A stretch of DNA of 64,000 bases from Desulfuromonas sp. DDH964 (GTDB lineage Bacteria > Desulfobacterota > Desulfuromonadia > Desulfuromonadales > DDH964), in contig NZ_CP015080.1 of NCBI RefSeq assembly GCF_001611275.1, positions 3,152,956 to 3,216,955 on the forward strand, in the 5' to 3' direction. The notes beneath the pieces are model-generated. The model saw only the letters and a list, made by a program, of their open reading frames with translations, did not search any database and was not told where the DNA came from. Position numbers and translations under genes: made by a program. Positions within the stretch are counted from its first letter, which is position 1; every line of letters begins with the position of its first letter. Shown in pieces: positions 36,181 through 44,935 of the stretch.

Positions 36181-36776
36181 GCAGCGAACACCGCGATGAC
36201 GTCGGCGCCCGCCTCGGCATGTGGCTCTTCCTCTACACCGAGGTCCTCCTCTTCGGCGGCCTCTTTATCCTCTACGCCATCTACCTGCACCAGTTTGAAG
36301 AGCCCTTCGCCAACGCCGCCCACCACCTCAACCTGACACTGGGGACCATCAACACGGTGATCCTGCTGACCGGCAGCTACTTCGTTGCGATGGCGGTGAG
36401 TGCGGTACGGCGCAACCGGACCAGGCTGGCGGTCGGCCTGCTGCTCGGCGGGGTCGGAACCGGTGGCGTATTCCTTTTCAACAAGTACCTGGAGTGGTCC
36501 CACGAAATCCACAACGGCATCTACCCCGGCTCCCCCAAACTGCTCGACCTGGAGCGGGGCGAGGCGGTCTTCTACGGTCTCTACTACGTCACCCTCGGCC
36601 TGCACGGCCTGCATGTCCTGATCGGCTCGACCCTGCTGGGGATCCTCGCCTGGTGGGTGCACACCGGCAAGGTAAACAGCGAGCGCTTCGTCGCCCTCGA
36701 GAACGGCGGCCTCTACTGGCACCTGGTCGACCTGGTCTGGATCTTCATCTTCCCCCTCTACTACCTGCTCCTCTAG
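36177..36776 (+). CDS. ctaE: Cytochrome c oxidase subunit III
   Basis: A 199-residue, five-helix subunit with the family features LGMWLFLYTEVLLFGGLF, KYLEWSHEIHNGI and YYVTLGLHGLHVLIG, ending YWHLVDLVWIFIFPLYYLLL. It overlaps ctaD by 4 bp. It stabilises the catalytic core and the proton-entry region. Confidence 0.95.
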
Positions 36777-36784
36777 GAGGCGTG

Positions 36785-37069
36785 ATGAGCGACAGCAACG
36801 GGCATATCGTCCCCTATTCGACCTTCACCCTGATCTGGCTCGCCCTGCTGGCGCTGACCGGGACCACGGTCTACGTTTCGCGGTTGCCCCTCGGCGCGTT
36901 GCATATCTGGGCGGCCCTTGGCATTGCGGTGCTCAAGTCGGCCCTGGTAGTGCTGATCTTCATGCACCTGAAGTACGAGAACTGGATCTTCAAGCTCTTC
37001 CTGCTGGTGGCGCTGCTCATCCTGGCGATCTTCATCGGCCTCACCTTTTTCGACACGCTCTATCGCTAA
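36785..37069 (+). CDS. ctaF: Cytochrome c oxidase subunit IV (prokaryotic small subunit)
   Basis: A 94-residue, three-helix protein after AGGAGGCGTG. The motif KSALVVLIFMHLKYENWIFKL is typical of the caa3 subunit IV (COX4_pro). It lies between subunits III and II. Confidence 0.9.
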   Translation: MSDSNGHIVPYSTFTLIWLALLALTGTTVYVSRLPLGALHIWAALGIAVLKSALVVLIFMHLKYENWIFKLFLLVALLILAIFIGLTFFDTLYR

Positions 37070-37079
37070 AGGACCTGCC

Positions 37080-38297
37080 GTGAACCCTTCCACCCTGACC
37101 ACCACCGGCGCCGTCGATCCGGTCTTTTTCTATATCTTCGGCATCTCCGCGGTGATGCTGATCGGCATCACCATCGTCATGCTGGTCTTCATCGTCCGCT
37201 ACCGGCGCAGTGTTCATCCTCACCCGGAAGCGACACCGACCCACAACTACTGGCTCGAGTCAGTCTGGACGATCCTGCCGACCCTCATCGTGATTTCGAT
37301 GTTCTGGTACGGCTGGGAAGGGTACACCACCCTCAGCAACGTCCCGAAGGATGCCTTCAAGGTTGAGGTGATCGGCCGTAAATGGGCCTGGGAATTCCGC
37401 TACCCCAACGGGCGCAGCAGCGAAAAGCTGGTGGTCCCGGTCGGCCGGGCGATCGCCCTCGACATGACCTCGGAAGACGTCCTGCACAGCTTTTACCTGC
37501 CGGCCTTTCGCGTCAAGCGCGACACCGTTCCCGGCATGACCACCCACCTCTGGTTCCGCGCTCCGGTCGCCGGCAGCTACGATGCCTTTTGCGCCGAATA
37601 CTGCGGCACCGGCCATTCGGCGATGATCACCACCGTCGAGGCGCTCCCCGAGCACCAGTTCGAGGAATGGTACGCCAGCGAGAGTCCTCGCGAGGAGAAC
37701 GCCGAGGGGCGCCAGCTCCTCGCCAGCAACGGCTGCACCGGCTGTCACTCCCTCGATGGTAAGGTGATGGTCGGGCCGACCTTCAAGGATCTCTTCGGCC
37801 GCCAGGTCACGGTCGTGACCGACGGCAAGGAACGGACCCTGAGCGTTGACGAGGATTACCTGCGGCGCGCCATCCTGGAGCCGAATGCCGACCTGGTCAA
37901 GGGCTACCCGGCGGCGATGCCGAGCTACCAGGGGCGACTCAGCGACCATGATCTCGAAACCATCATCAACTATTTCAAAGGGAGTTCCGGCGCTGCGGCC
38001 GGCAGTGTCGAGACGGGCAGAAAGCTGGCCGCCAAGCTCGGCTGCGCCGGTTGCCACTCGACCGACGGCAGCCGCCGGGTCGGGCCGACCTTCAAGGGGA
38101 TCTTCGGTCGGCCGGTCGAGGTCAAGACCGCCGGCGAGGAACGAACCGTCACCGCCGACGCGGCCTACCTGAAGCGATCGATCAAGGATCCCCAGGCGGA
38201 CCTGGTCGATGACTACCCGCCGGTGATGCCGCCCTTCCCCAACCTCAGCGAGGAAGAGCTGCAGGCCCTGGTCGACTACCTGCGCAGCCTGCAATGA
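37080..38297 (+). CDS. ctaC: Cytochrome c oxidase subunit II fused to two cytochrome c domains
   Basis: A 405-residue protein starting at GTG (37080) after AAAGGACC. Two membrane helices (about 15-42 and 60-80) precede the CuA cupredoxin with His136, Cys171, Glu173, Cys175, His179 and Met182. Two tandem class I cytochrome c domains follow: CTGCH at 219-223 with Met280 and CAGCH at 322-326 with Met383. Ordinary caa3 enzymes have one such domain, so this likely gives an extended electron inlet. The two domains are close in sequence (GPTFKDLFGR against GPTFKGIFGR), indicating internal duplication. No signal peptide is needed. Confidence 0.95.
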   Translation: MNPSTLTTTGAVDPVFFYIFGISAVMLIGITIVMLVFIVRYRRSVHPHPEATPTHNYWLESVWTILPTLIVISMFWYGWEGYTTLSNVPKDAFKVEVIGRKWAWEFRYPNGRSSEKLVVPVGRAIALDMTSEDVLHSFYLPAFRVKRDTVPGMTTHLWFRAPVAGSYDAFCAEYCGTGHSAMITTVEALPEHQFEEWYASESPREENAEGRQLLASNGCTGCHSLDGKVMVGPTFKDLFGRQVTVVTDGKERTLSVDEDYLRRAILEPNADLVKGYPAAMPSYQGRLSDHDLETIINYFKGSSGAAAGSVETGRKLAAKLGCAGCHSTDGSRRVGPTFKGIFGRPVEVKTAGEERTVTADAAYLKRSIKDPQADLVDDYPPVMPPFPNLSEEELQALVDYLRSLQ

Positions 38298-39229
38298 ATG
38301 CTGACCCCGTCAACCCTCGGTACAAAGCCCTGCCGGCACCGCTCTGGCCGACCCGCCTGGGGCGACTGACCCGGTACCGCCTCTCTCTCGCGGTCGCGGC
38401 CTCCACTGGCGCCGGGGCCCTCCTGGCGCCGACGCCGCCGCAGCTGCCGCTCCTCCTGCTTGCCTTTGCCGGCACCGGCCTGCTGGCAGCGGCGGGTTCG
38501 GCCCTGAACCAGGTCCAGGAACGGGATCTCGACGCCCGGATGCTGCGGACCTGCCAGCGCCCCCTGCCCGCCGGCCAGATCACCCCCGGCGGCGCCCTCG
38601 CCCTGGCTGCGGCGATTGCCCTCTGTGGCCTGGCGCTGCTGGCCACCACCGGACCGCTGCCGTTACTGCTCGGACTGGCCGCCCTCTGCTGCTACAACGG
38701 CCTCTATACCCCGCTCAAGCGCCGCACGCCCCTGGCACTGCTGGCCGGCGCCGGCTGCGGTGCCCTGCCACCCCTGATCGGCTGGAGTGCCGCCGGCGGC
38801 GCCCTCACCGATTTCCGGATCCTGCTCCTGATCGCCCTCCTCTATCTCTGGCAGCTCCCCCATTTCTGGCGGCTGGCGGAGAAGCACGCCGCCGATTACC
38901 GCCGTGCCGGTCTCCCCTTGCTGCAGGACCGGCTCGATCCGCAACTGGCGCGTCTCGCCCGACAGAGCTGGTCTCTGGCCGCGGCCAGCGTCGCCCTGCT
39001 GCTCCCCCTGTTCGGCCTGCTGCAGGCGCCCTGGGCCAGGGTTGCCCTGATCTTTATCGCCCTTCTTCTCGCGCTCTCCGCCTGGCTGCGCCGGCCGGCG
39101 GGGAGCGCCGGACCGGCCTGGGCCGACCTCGCCATCCTGCTCCTCTTCCTGCTGCTGATCGGCGACCGGTTCGCGACGGCGCCGGCCCTGTTGCAGAACT
39201 CCTTGCTCTGTCTCGCGGGCGCCGGCTGA
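38294..39229 (+). CDS. ctaB: Protoheme IX farnesyltransferase (heme O synthase)
   Basis: A 311-residue UbiA-family membrane enzyme that farnesylates heme b for the oxidase. The diphosphate-binding motif is NQVQERDLDARMLRT (about 77-91), with a second region YLWQLPHFWRLAEKHAADY. It overlaps ctaC by 4 bp. No heme A synthase (ctaA) gene lies in the window, so heme O use or a distant ctaA must be assumed. Confidence 0.94.
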   Translation: MNADPVNPRYKALPAPLWPTRLGRLTRYRLSLAVAASTGAGALLAPTPPQLPLLLLAFAGTGLLAAAGSALNQVQERDLDARMLRTCQRPLPAGQITPGGALALAAAIALCGLALLATTGPLPLLLGLAALCCYNGLYTPLKRRTPLALLAGAGCGALPPLIGWSAAGGALTDFRILLLIALLYLWQLPHFWRLAEKHAADYRRAGLPLLQDRLDPQLARLARQSWSLAAASVALLLPLFGLLQAPWARVALIFIALLLALSAWLRRPAGSAGPAWADLAILLLFLLLIGDRFATAPALLQNSLLCLAGAG

Positions 39230-39436
39230 AGCGGCTCGCCACAGACGCATCCCATCTCCCGGCAGCCGAATCCATCCCCCTTTCCCTGCTGTCGCTCCCC
39301 CTGCAGCAATTCATCCGGCCCGGCGAGCGTCGGCATCCCGGCCGGAAATGACCGGCGCGACGGGGGGTTGCAATGGCGAAGAGCGATGGTAATCTTTGAA
39401 GACTTTTTTCTTAGGACCTATCCAGGAGGAGTTGTC

Positions 39437-40009
39437 ATGTCGCTGCAAGGGACCGAAACCGAGAGGAACATCCTGACCGCCTTCGCCGGCGAGAGCCAGG
39501 CCCGTAATCGCTATACCTACTTCTCCGCCAAGGCCAGGAGCGACGGGTACGTGCAGATGGCCGACATTTTCGAAGAGACGGCGAACCAGGAGAGGGAGCA
39601 CGCCAAGCGCCTCTTCAAGCTGCTTGAAGGGGGCGAAGTGGCGGTCACGGCCAGCTTTCCTGCCGGCGTCATCGGCACCACCGCGGAAAACCTGCAGGAG
39701 GCGGCCGCCGGAGAGAACTACGAGCATACCGAGATGTATCCCGAGTTCGCCGCCAAGGCGCGCCAGGAAGGCTTTCCCCAGATCGCCGACATCTTCATGG
39801 CGATTGCCGTCGCCGAAAAACAGCACGAGAAACGCTACCTCGACCTGCTCGCCAATATCGAGCAGAACCGGGTCTTCCAGCGCGAGGAGCCGATCACCTG
39901 GCGCTGCCGCAACTGCGGTTACCTCCATCATGGCCCGGCGGCCCCCGACAAATGCCCGGCCTGTGACCACGCCCGCGCCCACTTCGAACTGCTCGGTGAA
40001 AATTACTGA
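39437..40009 (+). CDS. Rubrerythrin
   Basis: A 190-residue peroxidase that reduces hydrogen peroxide in anaerobes. The ATG follows CAGGAGGAG; the in-frame extension upstream is not used. The di-iron helices show [22 protein letters not shown] and AEKQHEKRY; the C-terminal rubredoxin-like site has CRNCGY and CPACDH. It would remove the peroxide made by the superoxide reductases flanking the oxidase operon. Confidence 0.96.
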   Translation: MSLQGTETERNILTAFAGESQARNRYTYFSAKARSDGYVQMADIFEETANQEREHAKRLFKLLEGGEVAVTASFPAGVIGTTAENLQEAAAGENYEHTEMYPEFAAKARQEGFPQIADIFMAIAVAEKQHEKRYLDLLANIEQNRVFQREEPITWRCRNCGYLHHGPAAPDKCPACDHARAHFELLGENY

Positions 40010-40052
40010 TTGATACGCCCGTCCCAACCAACCCCAGCCAAGGAGGAAACCG

Positions 40053-40436
40053 ATGTCCCTGAAACGCCTCGAACTCTACAAGTGCAACGTCTGTGGCAAT
40101 ATCGTCGAAGTCCTGCATGCCGGCGGCCCGCCGCTGGTCTGCTGCAACGAAAAGATGGCCCTGCAGACGGAGAACACCGTTGACGCCGCCAAGGAGAAAC
40201 ATGTGCCGGTCATCGAAATCGGCAAAGGCCAGGTGACGGTCAAGGTCGGCAGCGTCGCCCATCCGATGGAGGAGAAGCATTACATCCAGTGGGTGGAACT
40301 GATCGCCGACGGCAAGGCCTACCTGCAGTTCCTGCAACCGGGCGACAAGCCGGAAGCGGTCTTCCCGGTCAGCGCGACCAAGGTGACCGCCCGCGAATAC
40401 TGCAACCTCCACGGCCACTGGAAGGCCGAAGCCTGA
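40053..40436 (+). CDS. dfx: Desulfoferrodoxin (2Fe superoxide reductase)
   Basis: A 127-residue protein after AAGGAGGAAACCG. Centre I is the desulforedoxin site ([10 protein letters not shown] and LVCCNEKM). Centre II has [24 protein letters not shown] and YCNLHGHW. It reduces superoxide with rubredoxin-type electrons. It lies 43 bp behind rubrerythrin and forms a two-gene oxygen-defence unit. A GC-rich hairpin follows. Confidence 0.96.
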   Translation: MSLKRLELYKCNVCGNIVEVLHAGGPPLVCCNEKMALQTENTVDAAKEKHVPVIEIGKGQVTVKVGSVAHPMEEKHYIQWVELIADGKAYLQFLQPGDKPEAVFPVSATKVTAREYCNLHGHWKAEA

Positions 40437-40446
40437 TCCGCCAAAG

Positions 40447-40480
40447 CGTCCCGGGAGCCGCACTATCGCCTCCCGGGACG
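40447..40480. terminator. Hairpin after desulfoferrodoxin gene
   Basis: Perfect 11-bp stem CGTCCCGGGAG/CTCCCGGGACG with 12-nt loop, 11 bp past the stop. No T tract follows, so it may be a weak or protein-assisted terminator. The spacer to 40698 is otherwise AT-rich promoter-like sequence without a gene. Confidence 0.5.
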
Positions 40481-40698
40481 CGGCAGCAAACCTTCCCCGC
40501 CGCCGGATCACCAGATCTGGCGCAAAATGGCACATCTTGTTTCCTTGTGACCGTAATCACCTCTCCCATATCCAATTAAATACAATATTTTCAGCATGTT
40601 AATCTGGCCAAACGACACCCTTGGCGTTGGCACGGGTGATGCTTATGTTAAATTTTACCAATCGTTTCTTCTTGTCCCCTCGCGCCAAGGAGTCCAAG

Positions 40699-40887
40699 AT
40701 GAAGTCCCCTTCCTCAATCAGCCTCCTGCTGCTACTGGCCGGGGCCGCTCCGGCCCAGGCTGCCCTGCCCCGTCTCGCCGACAACGCTCTCGATTACGTG
40801 CTGATGCCGTTCCTCGGCTATCTGCTCCTGGTTTTGGCCAGCTGGGTGGTTCACCTCCCGGGACGGCTGCGCCGGCAACGGGATTGA
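40699..40887 (+). CDS. Small membrane or exported protein
   Basis: A 62-residue protein after CAAGGAGTCCAAG. Residues 1-22 are a Sec signal-like segment ending APAQA, and a second hydrophobic segment LMPFLGYLLLVLASWVVHL is followed by a basic tail RLRRQRD. No family recognised. Confidence 0.5.
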   Translation: MKSPSSISLLLLLAGAAPAQAALPRLADNALDYVLMPFLGYLLLVLASWVVHLPGRLRRQRD

Positions 40888-40988
40888 GTTCCGACGACGG
40901 CCAGCCAACCGACCAACCCGCCCCTTGACCCCCGGGGGACGAATGGGGTAAAGTCCCGGGGTCTCCAGCCTTCCGGGATCGCGTCGTC

Positions 40989-41414
40989 ATGGCCGACAAG
41001 AAACAGCTTATTGCCGAACTCTACGCCGGCCTGCAGAGCCTTTCGAGCAGTGCTTTCCCCAAGCGCTGCCGGCGCTGCGGTCGGGAATTCCGGAGCGTCG
41101 AGGATTTCCTGCTGCAAACCGAGGGTCTGGAAAATTCGACCGGCCTCAAGGCGACCGCCGACGACCAGGAACAAACCCTGGTCGAACTCTTCCGCAACTG
41201 CCCCTGCGGTTCGACCCTCATGGAAATTTTCAGCGACCGCCGCGACATGTCCCCCGCGGGGATCGAACGCCGGGAGAATTTCGGCAGGCTGATGACCATG
41301 CTCATCGCCGATGGCATGGCAGCCGCAACAGCGCGCGGCGAACTGCTCAAGGTCCTGCACGGCGGCGACAGCCCGATTCTGCGCGCCCGGGGGATCGATA
41401 TCCGCACCCACTGA
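40989..41414 (+). CDS. Conserved-looking hypothetical with four-Cys site
   Basis: A 141-residue cytosolic protein. Two cysteine pairs, RRCGREF (with a preceding Cys: CRRC) at about 27-30 and CPCG at about 69-72, could bind zinc. The C-terminal half is helical (RRENFGRLMTMLIADGMAAATARGEL). Function unknown. It may be co-transcribed with the cyclotransferase-like gene 19 bp downstream. Confidence 0.65.
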   Translation: MADKKQLIAELYAGLQSLSSSAFPKRCRRCGREFRSVEDFLLQTEGLENSTGLKATADDQEQTLVELFRNCPCGSTLMEIFSDRRDMSPAGIERRENFGRLMTMLIADGMAAATARGELLKVLHGGDSPILRARGIDIRTH

Positions 41415-41433
41415 ATCTTCCCACGAATCCGCC

Positions 41434-41865
41434 ATGCCCCCTCTCCTCCCCCTCTTCGTCTACGGCACCCTGCGGCAGGGCGGCAGGTATCACCAGCCTT
41501 ATCTCGCCGGCCGTTTTCTCTCCTGGCAACCGGCCACCCTCTCCGGGCGGCTTTTTTACGAACCCCGGGAAGAGTATCCCTGCCTGCTGCCGGGATCCGG
41601 GATGGCACGGGGAGAAATCTACCAGCTTGAGCCGGCGACAGCCGCCAGCACCCTGGCGCGCATCGACCGCCTGGAGGAGTACCTCCCCGACAAGGAAACG
41701 GCGAGCCTCTACCTGCGACGGGAAGCCCTGGCATACCGGGAGGATGGTGAGGAAGTCAAGGTGTGGGTCTACTACTGGAATGGCGGCAGGACAGGTCGAC
41801 CGGTGCCGGGGAATGACTATGCCGGCCTTTTGCAGCGGGGCTGGAGGAAAGGGGGAGAGGAATAG
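41434..41865 (+). CDS. Gamma-glutamylcyclotransferase-like (AIG2) protein
   Basis: A 143-residue protein with the family opening LFVYGTLRQGGRYHQPYL and a later ARGEIYQLEP segment; the acidic IDRLEEYLPD and YYWNG fit. The catalytic Glu equivalent is probably in RIDRLEEYL. The family cleaves gamma-glutamyl amines or acts on glutathione-like peptides; the substrate is not deducible. The ATG has a weak ribosome site. Confidence 0.8.
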   Translation: MPPLLPLFVYGTLRQGGRYHQPYLAGRFLSWQPATLSGRLFYEPREEYPCLLPGSGMARGEIYQLEPATAASTLARIDRLEEYLPDKETASLYLRREALAYREDGEEVKVWVYYWNGGRTGRPVPGNDYAGLLQRGWRKGGEE

Positions 41866-41889
41866 GGATTTGCGGCGTCCCCAAGCGGG

Positions 41890-42612
41890 CTATCCGTCGC
41901 CCCTTGGGGGGGACCCGGAGTCGAAAGCAAACCGCTCCAGCGCCAGGGTGGCTGCATCGTCCAGTGCGATAAAATGCAGGCCCATTCCGATCGGCAACCG
42001 CATCGCCTTCAACCATTCGGGGTGATTGACCCAGGCAACCCGGCAGCGGGCCTGAATCTGGGCAGAGCCATCGGGGAGGGTGAATTCTATCCTTATCTCG
42101 CTGTCAACCGGGAAGAGCTTGTGCGTTTCGACAAAAGCGCCGCCGGCATTCAGGTTGTGAATCGTCGCCGGCCGCAAGTGCCGGGGATCGCGTCCAACCC
42201 GGGCGGGCAGGGTGAGACCCAGGCGGGGAGCCCGGCGTTCGACAATGCCCAGTATCCGGCAAGCCGCGTGCAGCAATTCCTGCGGGTCGACCGGCTTGAA
42301 AAGAATCTCGTTACAGCCCGCCTGCCGGCAACGCAGCACATCCTCTTCCCGGTCCCGCCGCGCGACCAGAATGACCGGGGTCCGGCGCAGGATCGGGTCG
42401 TTCTTGACGCGGCGGCAGCACTGATCCCCTCCCTCGTTCATCATTTCCAGGTCGAGAATCGCCAGTGCCGGGTCGTGGTCCTCGATGATTTCGAAGGCCT
42501 GGCGGCCGTCACTGGCGATCAGCAGCGAAAAGCCCTCCCGACGAAAGAGGGAGTTCTCCATCGGGTGCAGAATTTCCGGAAGATTGGTAAGCAGGATACG
42601 TTTGGCGAGCAC
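41890..42612 (-). CDS. Receiver-PilZ protein with degenerate receiver
   Basis: A 240-residue protein. Receiver domain 1-120 keeps the phospho-Asp (Asp54 in LAILDLEM) and Lys106 (FKPVDP), but the N-terminal acidic pair is replaced by LLTNLPE and the switch Thr/Ser position by Ala (LVARR), so phosphorylation may be lost. A PilZ domain follows with RAPR-type RxxxR at 126-130 and NLNAGGAF, so c-di-GMP binding is likely. This layout is common in motility or polysaccharide control in the deltaproteobacteria. Confidence 0.85.
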   Translation of the reverse strand: MLAKRILLTNLPEILHPMENSLFRREGFSLLIASDGRQAFEIIEDHDPALAILDLEMMNEGGDQCCRRVKNDPILRRTPVILVARRDREEDVLRCRQAGCNEILFKPVDPQELLHAACRILGIVERRAPRLGLTLPARVGRDPRHLRPATIHNLNAGGAFVETHKLFPVDSEIRIEFTLPDGSAQIQARCRVAWVNHPEWLKAMRLPIGMGLHFIALDDAATLALERFAFDSGSPPRGDG

Positions 42613-42781
42613 GGCGGGCCTCCAGGTCAGATTTTACAGAATTGAATCCACCTCTTCAACCCTGGTGTGCAATCAGCACGCCAAGCCTTGCCGGGTGACA
42701 TTTCGGCCCGGAATTCCCGTCGGCCAGTAAACCCTGGTCCTTTAGCGCCACGACACTGACGCAGCCGGTCGCCGCTGCGAC

Positions 42782-42818
42782 AAAAACGGCCGCCTTCCCG
42801 TGGTGCGGAAGGCGGCCG
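42782..42818 (-). terminator. Terminator of the FKBP gene
   Basis: On the minus strand a 12-bp stem CGGCCGCCTTCC/GGAAGGCGGCCG with 8-nt loop is followed by five T, just beyond the stop. Confidence 0.9.
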
Positions 42819-42840
42819 CTAATCTCCTGGCCCGAAGCGG

Positions 42841-43545
42841 TCAGTTGACCTTTTTCAGTTCCACATCGAAAATAAGGGTCGCGTTGGGGCCGATCATGGG
42901 GCCGGCGCCGCGGTCACCGTAGGCAAGGTTGGCCGGGATGAAGAGCCGATACTTTGCCCCTTCCGCCATCAGTTGCAGCGCTTCGGTCCAGCCGGCGATG
43001 ACATCGCCAACGCCGAAGGTTGCCGGCTGACCGCGGTCGTAGGAGCTGTCGAAGACGGTCCCGTCAATCAGGGTTCCCTTGTAATCGACGGTTACGCTGT
43101 TCTCCTTGGTCGGTTTCTTGCCGGTCCCCTTTTCCAGCACCAGGTACTGCAGGCCGCTCGGCAGGGTCACGACCCCCTCCTTCTTGGCGTTGGCCGTGAG
43201 GAAGGCCTCACCTTCGGCAAGATTCTTGGCGCCCTGTTCCTTGCGCGTCGCCTCCTGTTTGGCGATCATCTCCTGCTTGAACTTGACCATCGTCTCCTGG
43301 ACTTCCTGCTGGGACATCTGCGGGTTTTTGCCGTTGAGGACGTCGCGAAACGCCTGAGCCATGATGTCGATATCCACATCCACGCCCTGCCGTTTGAAAT
43401 CCTGCGCGATACTCATGCCGATGCCGTAACTGGCACGATCCTTATCCGTCTTGAGTTCAAGTTTCTTGTCGGCCGCCTGGCTTGCAACCCCTGTCAGCAA
43501 CAGAACGCCCAGAGCTCCTGCCGCTAAAGTCAATCCGCGCTTCAT
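42841..43545 (-). CDS. FKBP-type peptidyl-prolyl isomerase (FkpA/Mip-like)
   Basis: A 234-residue periplasmic foldase: signal peptide (1-24), N-terminal dimerisation helices (about 35-120; DRASYGIGMSIAQDFKRQGVDVDID), and a C-terminal FKBP domain (125-233) with VTVDYKGTLIDGTVFDSSYDRG, GVIAGWTEAL-type GDVIAGWTEALQLM and the IPANLAYGDRG loop. It assists folding of exported proteins. Confidence 0.94.
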   Translation of the reverse strand: MKRGLTLAAGALGVLLLTGVASQAADKKLELKTDKDRASYGIGMSIAQDFKRQGVDVDIDIMAQAFRDVLNGKNPQMSQQEVQETMVKFKQEMIAKQEATRKEQGAKNLAEGEAFLTANAKKEGVVTLPSGLQYLVLEKGTGKKPTKENSVTVDYKGTLIDGTVFDSSYDRGQPATFGVGDVIAGWTEALQLMAEGAKYRLFIPANLAYGDRGAGPMIGPNATLIFDVELKKVN

Positions 43546-43638
43546 TCATATTTCCTTTCGTCACAGGTTGGCAAAGACGAAGCTCCAGTTGGAAGCTTCC
43601 GGATGAAGTCTTATGAATACCCCCCGCGGCGCGCCCTG

Positions 43639-44775
43639 TCAATAGCCGCGAGCCGAACCGCGCCATGCGGCCAGGATGGTGGCAAGGCCGATAGCGGCGA
43701 CGATGCCGAGCAGGGCAAGGAGCGCCCCCCAGCCGAAGGCCCGGTAGGCCACCCCCGGCAGCCAGGAACCGAGGGCCCCGCCGCCGTAATAGAAGGCAAC
43801 GTAAAGGCCATTCACCATCGGCCGGTGCTCGCTGCTCAAGCCGTTGACATATCCGGTGGCGGTGGCGTGGACCAGGAACATCGCCCCGCAAAAGAGAAAC
43901 ATGACAGCGAACAGCACTTCCACCCGGCCACTGGCCAACCCGGCGAGGGCGAGGCCGAAAGTGGCAAAACCCGCCGCCATGGCCGGCAGCGGACCGCCGA
44001 ACCAGCGCGCGGCGCGGACCGCCCCCAGTGAAGTGACAATACCGAGCAGGTAGCCGCTGTAGATCAGGCCGATCCGCAGTTCGTTGGCCAGGGGGCTCAG
44101 TTCGGTCAAGCGGAAGGGGATAAAGTTCATCACCGCAGCAAAGACGAGGAAGAGACATGCGACCGCCAGGTAGATACGGAGTAGCTGGCGGTTGCGCAGC
44201 ACCACTGGCAACAGGTCGGCCCGCGGTCGGGTCAGGCGCTCCTCGGGCATGGCCGGCAACCGGGCGAGGAGAAACCAGGCGAAGAGGAGGCTGGCGGCAA
44301 GGGCAAAAAAACTGTAGCGCCAGCCGAACCAGGTCGCAATGGCGCCGGAGCAGGCCCGGCCGAGGAAACCGCCGAGGATGGTGCTGGCAATGTAGACCGA
44401 CATCGCCCGCGGGAGGAGGGGGCGGGGAGTCGTCGACGCCACGGAGGTCATCAGGGCGGTAAGGAGCGCCGGCACCAGCAGTCCCTCACCGAGGCGCAGC
44501 AGGAAGAGGAGCGAAAAGCTGCCGGCAAGGGCGAAGAGCAGCTGGGAAAGAGCGAGCAGCAACAGTGCGCTCCGCAGCAACTTCCGCAGCGGAATCGCTT
44601 CGAGGAGATAGCCATAAACGAGGGGCGCCAGGCTCAGCGGCACAAAGACGATGGTCGTCAGGGTCGCCACCAGATCGCGACTGACACCGAACTCGCGGGC
44701 GAGAACCGGCAGCAGTGGCTGCGGCGCATAGAGCGCCGACAGGGTGAGGATGGTGGTAAAAAGGAGGATCGGCAT
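43639..44775 (-). CDS. MFS efflux-type transporter
   Basis: A 378-residue, 12-helix transporter. The start is the ATG of MPILLFTTILTLSALYAPQP; a 60-codon upstream extension overlaps the divergent gene region and is rejected. YGYLLEAIPLRKLLRSALL is the loop 2-3 motif A, and LSSEHRPMVNGLYVAFYYGGGALGS resembles the YnfM/sugar-efflux branch. Substrate unknown; drug or metabolite export is typical. Confidence 0.85.
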   Translation of the reverse strand: MPILLFTTILTLSALYAPQPLLPVLAREFGVSRDLVATLTTIVFVPLSLAPLVYGYLLEAIPLRKLLRSALLLLALSQLLFALAGSFSLLFLLRLGEGLLVPALLTALMTSVASTTPRPLLPRAMSVYIASTILGGFLGRACSGAIATWFGWRYSFFALAASLLFAWFLLARLPAMPEERLTRPRADLLPVVLRNRQLLRIYLAVACLFLVFAAVMNFIPFRLTELSPLANELRIGLIYSGYLLGIVTSLGAVRAARWFGGPLPAMAAGFATFGLALAGLASGRVEVLFAVMFLFCGAMFLVHATATGYVNGLSSEHRPMVNGLYVAFYYGGGALGSWLPGVAYRAFGWGALLALLGIVAAIGLATILAAWRGSARGY

Positions 44776-44935
44776 GCCGGGTCCGGGTAAGGGCAGACAA
44801 GATCCGGGAAGTATAGCATCGGCGTTTCCGGAGACGACCAACTTTCTCCCGCTGCCGCACCCCCCTTGCCAGCAGGGCCCAGCTTGGATAAAGTGGGCGG
44901 GGAGATTCTTCTCCCCCTCCCGAAGCGGACCTACC

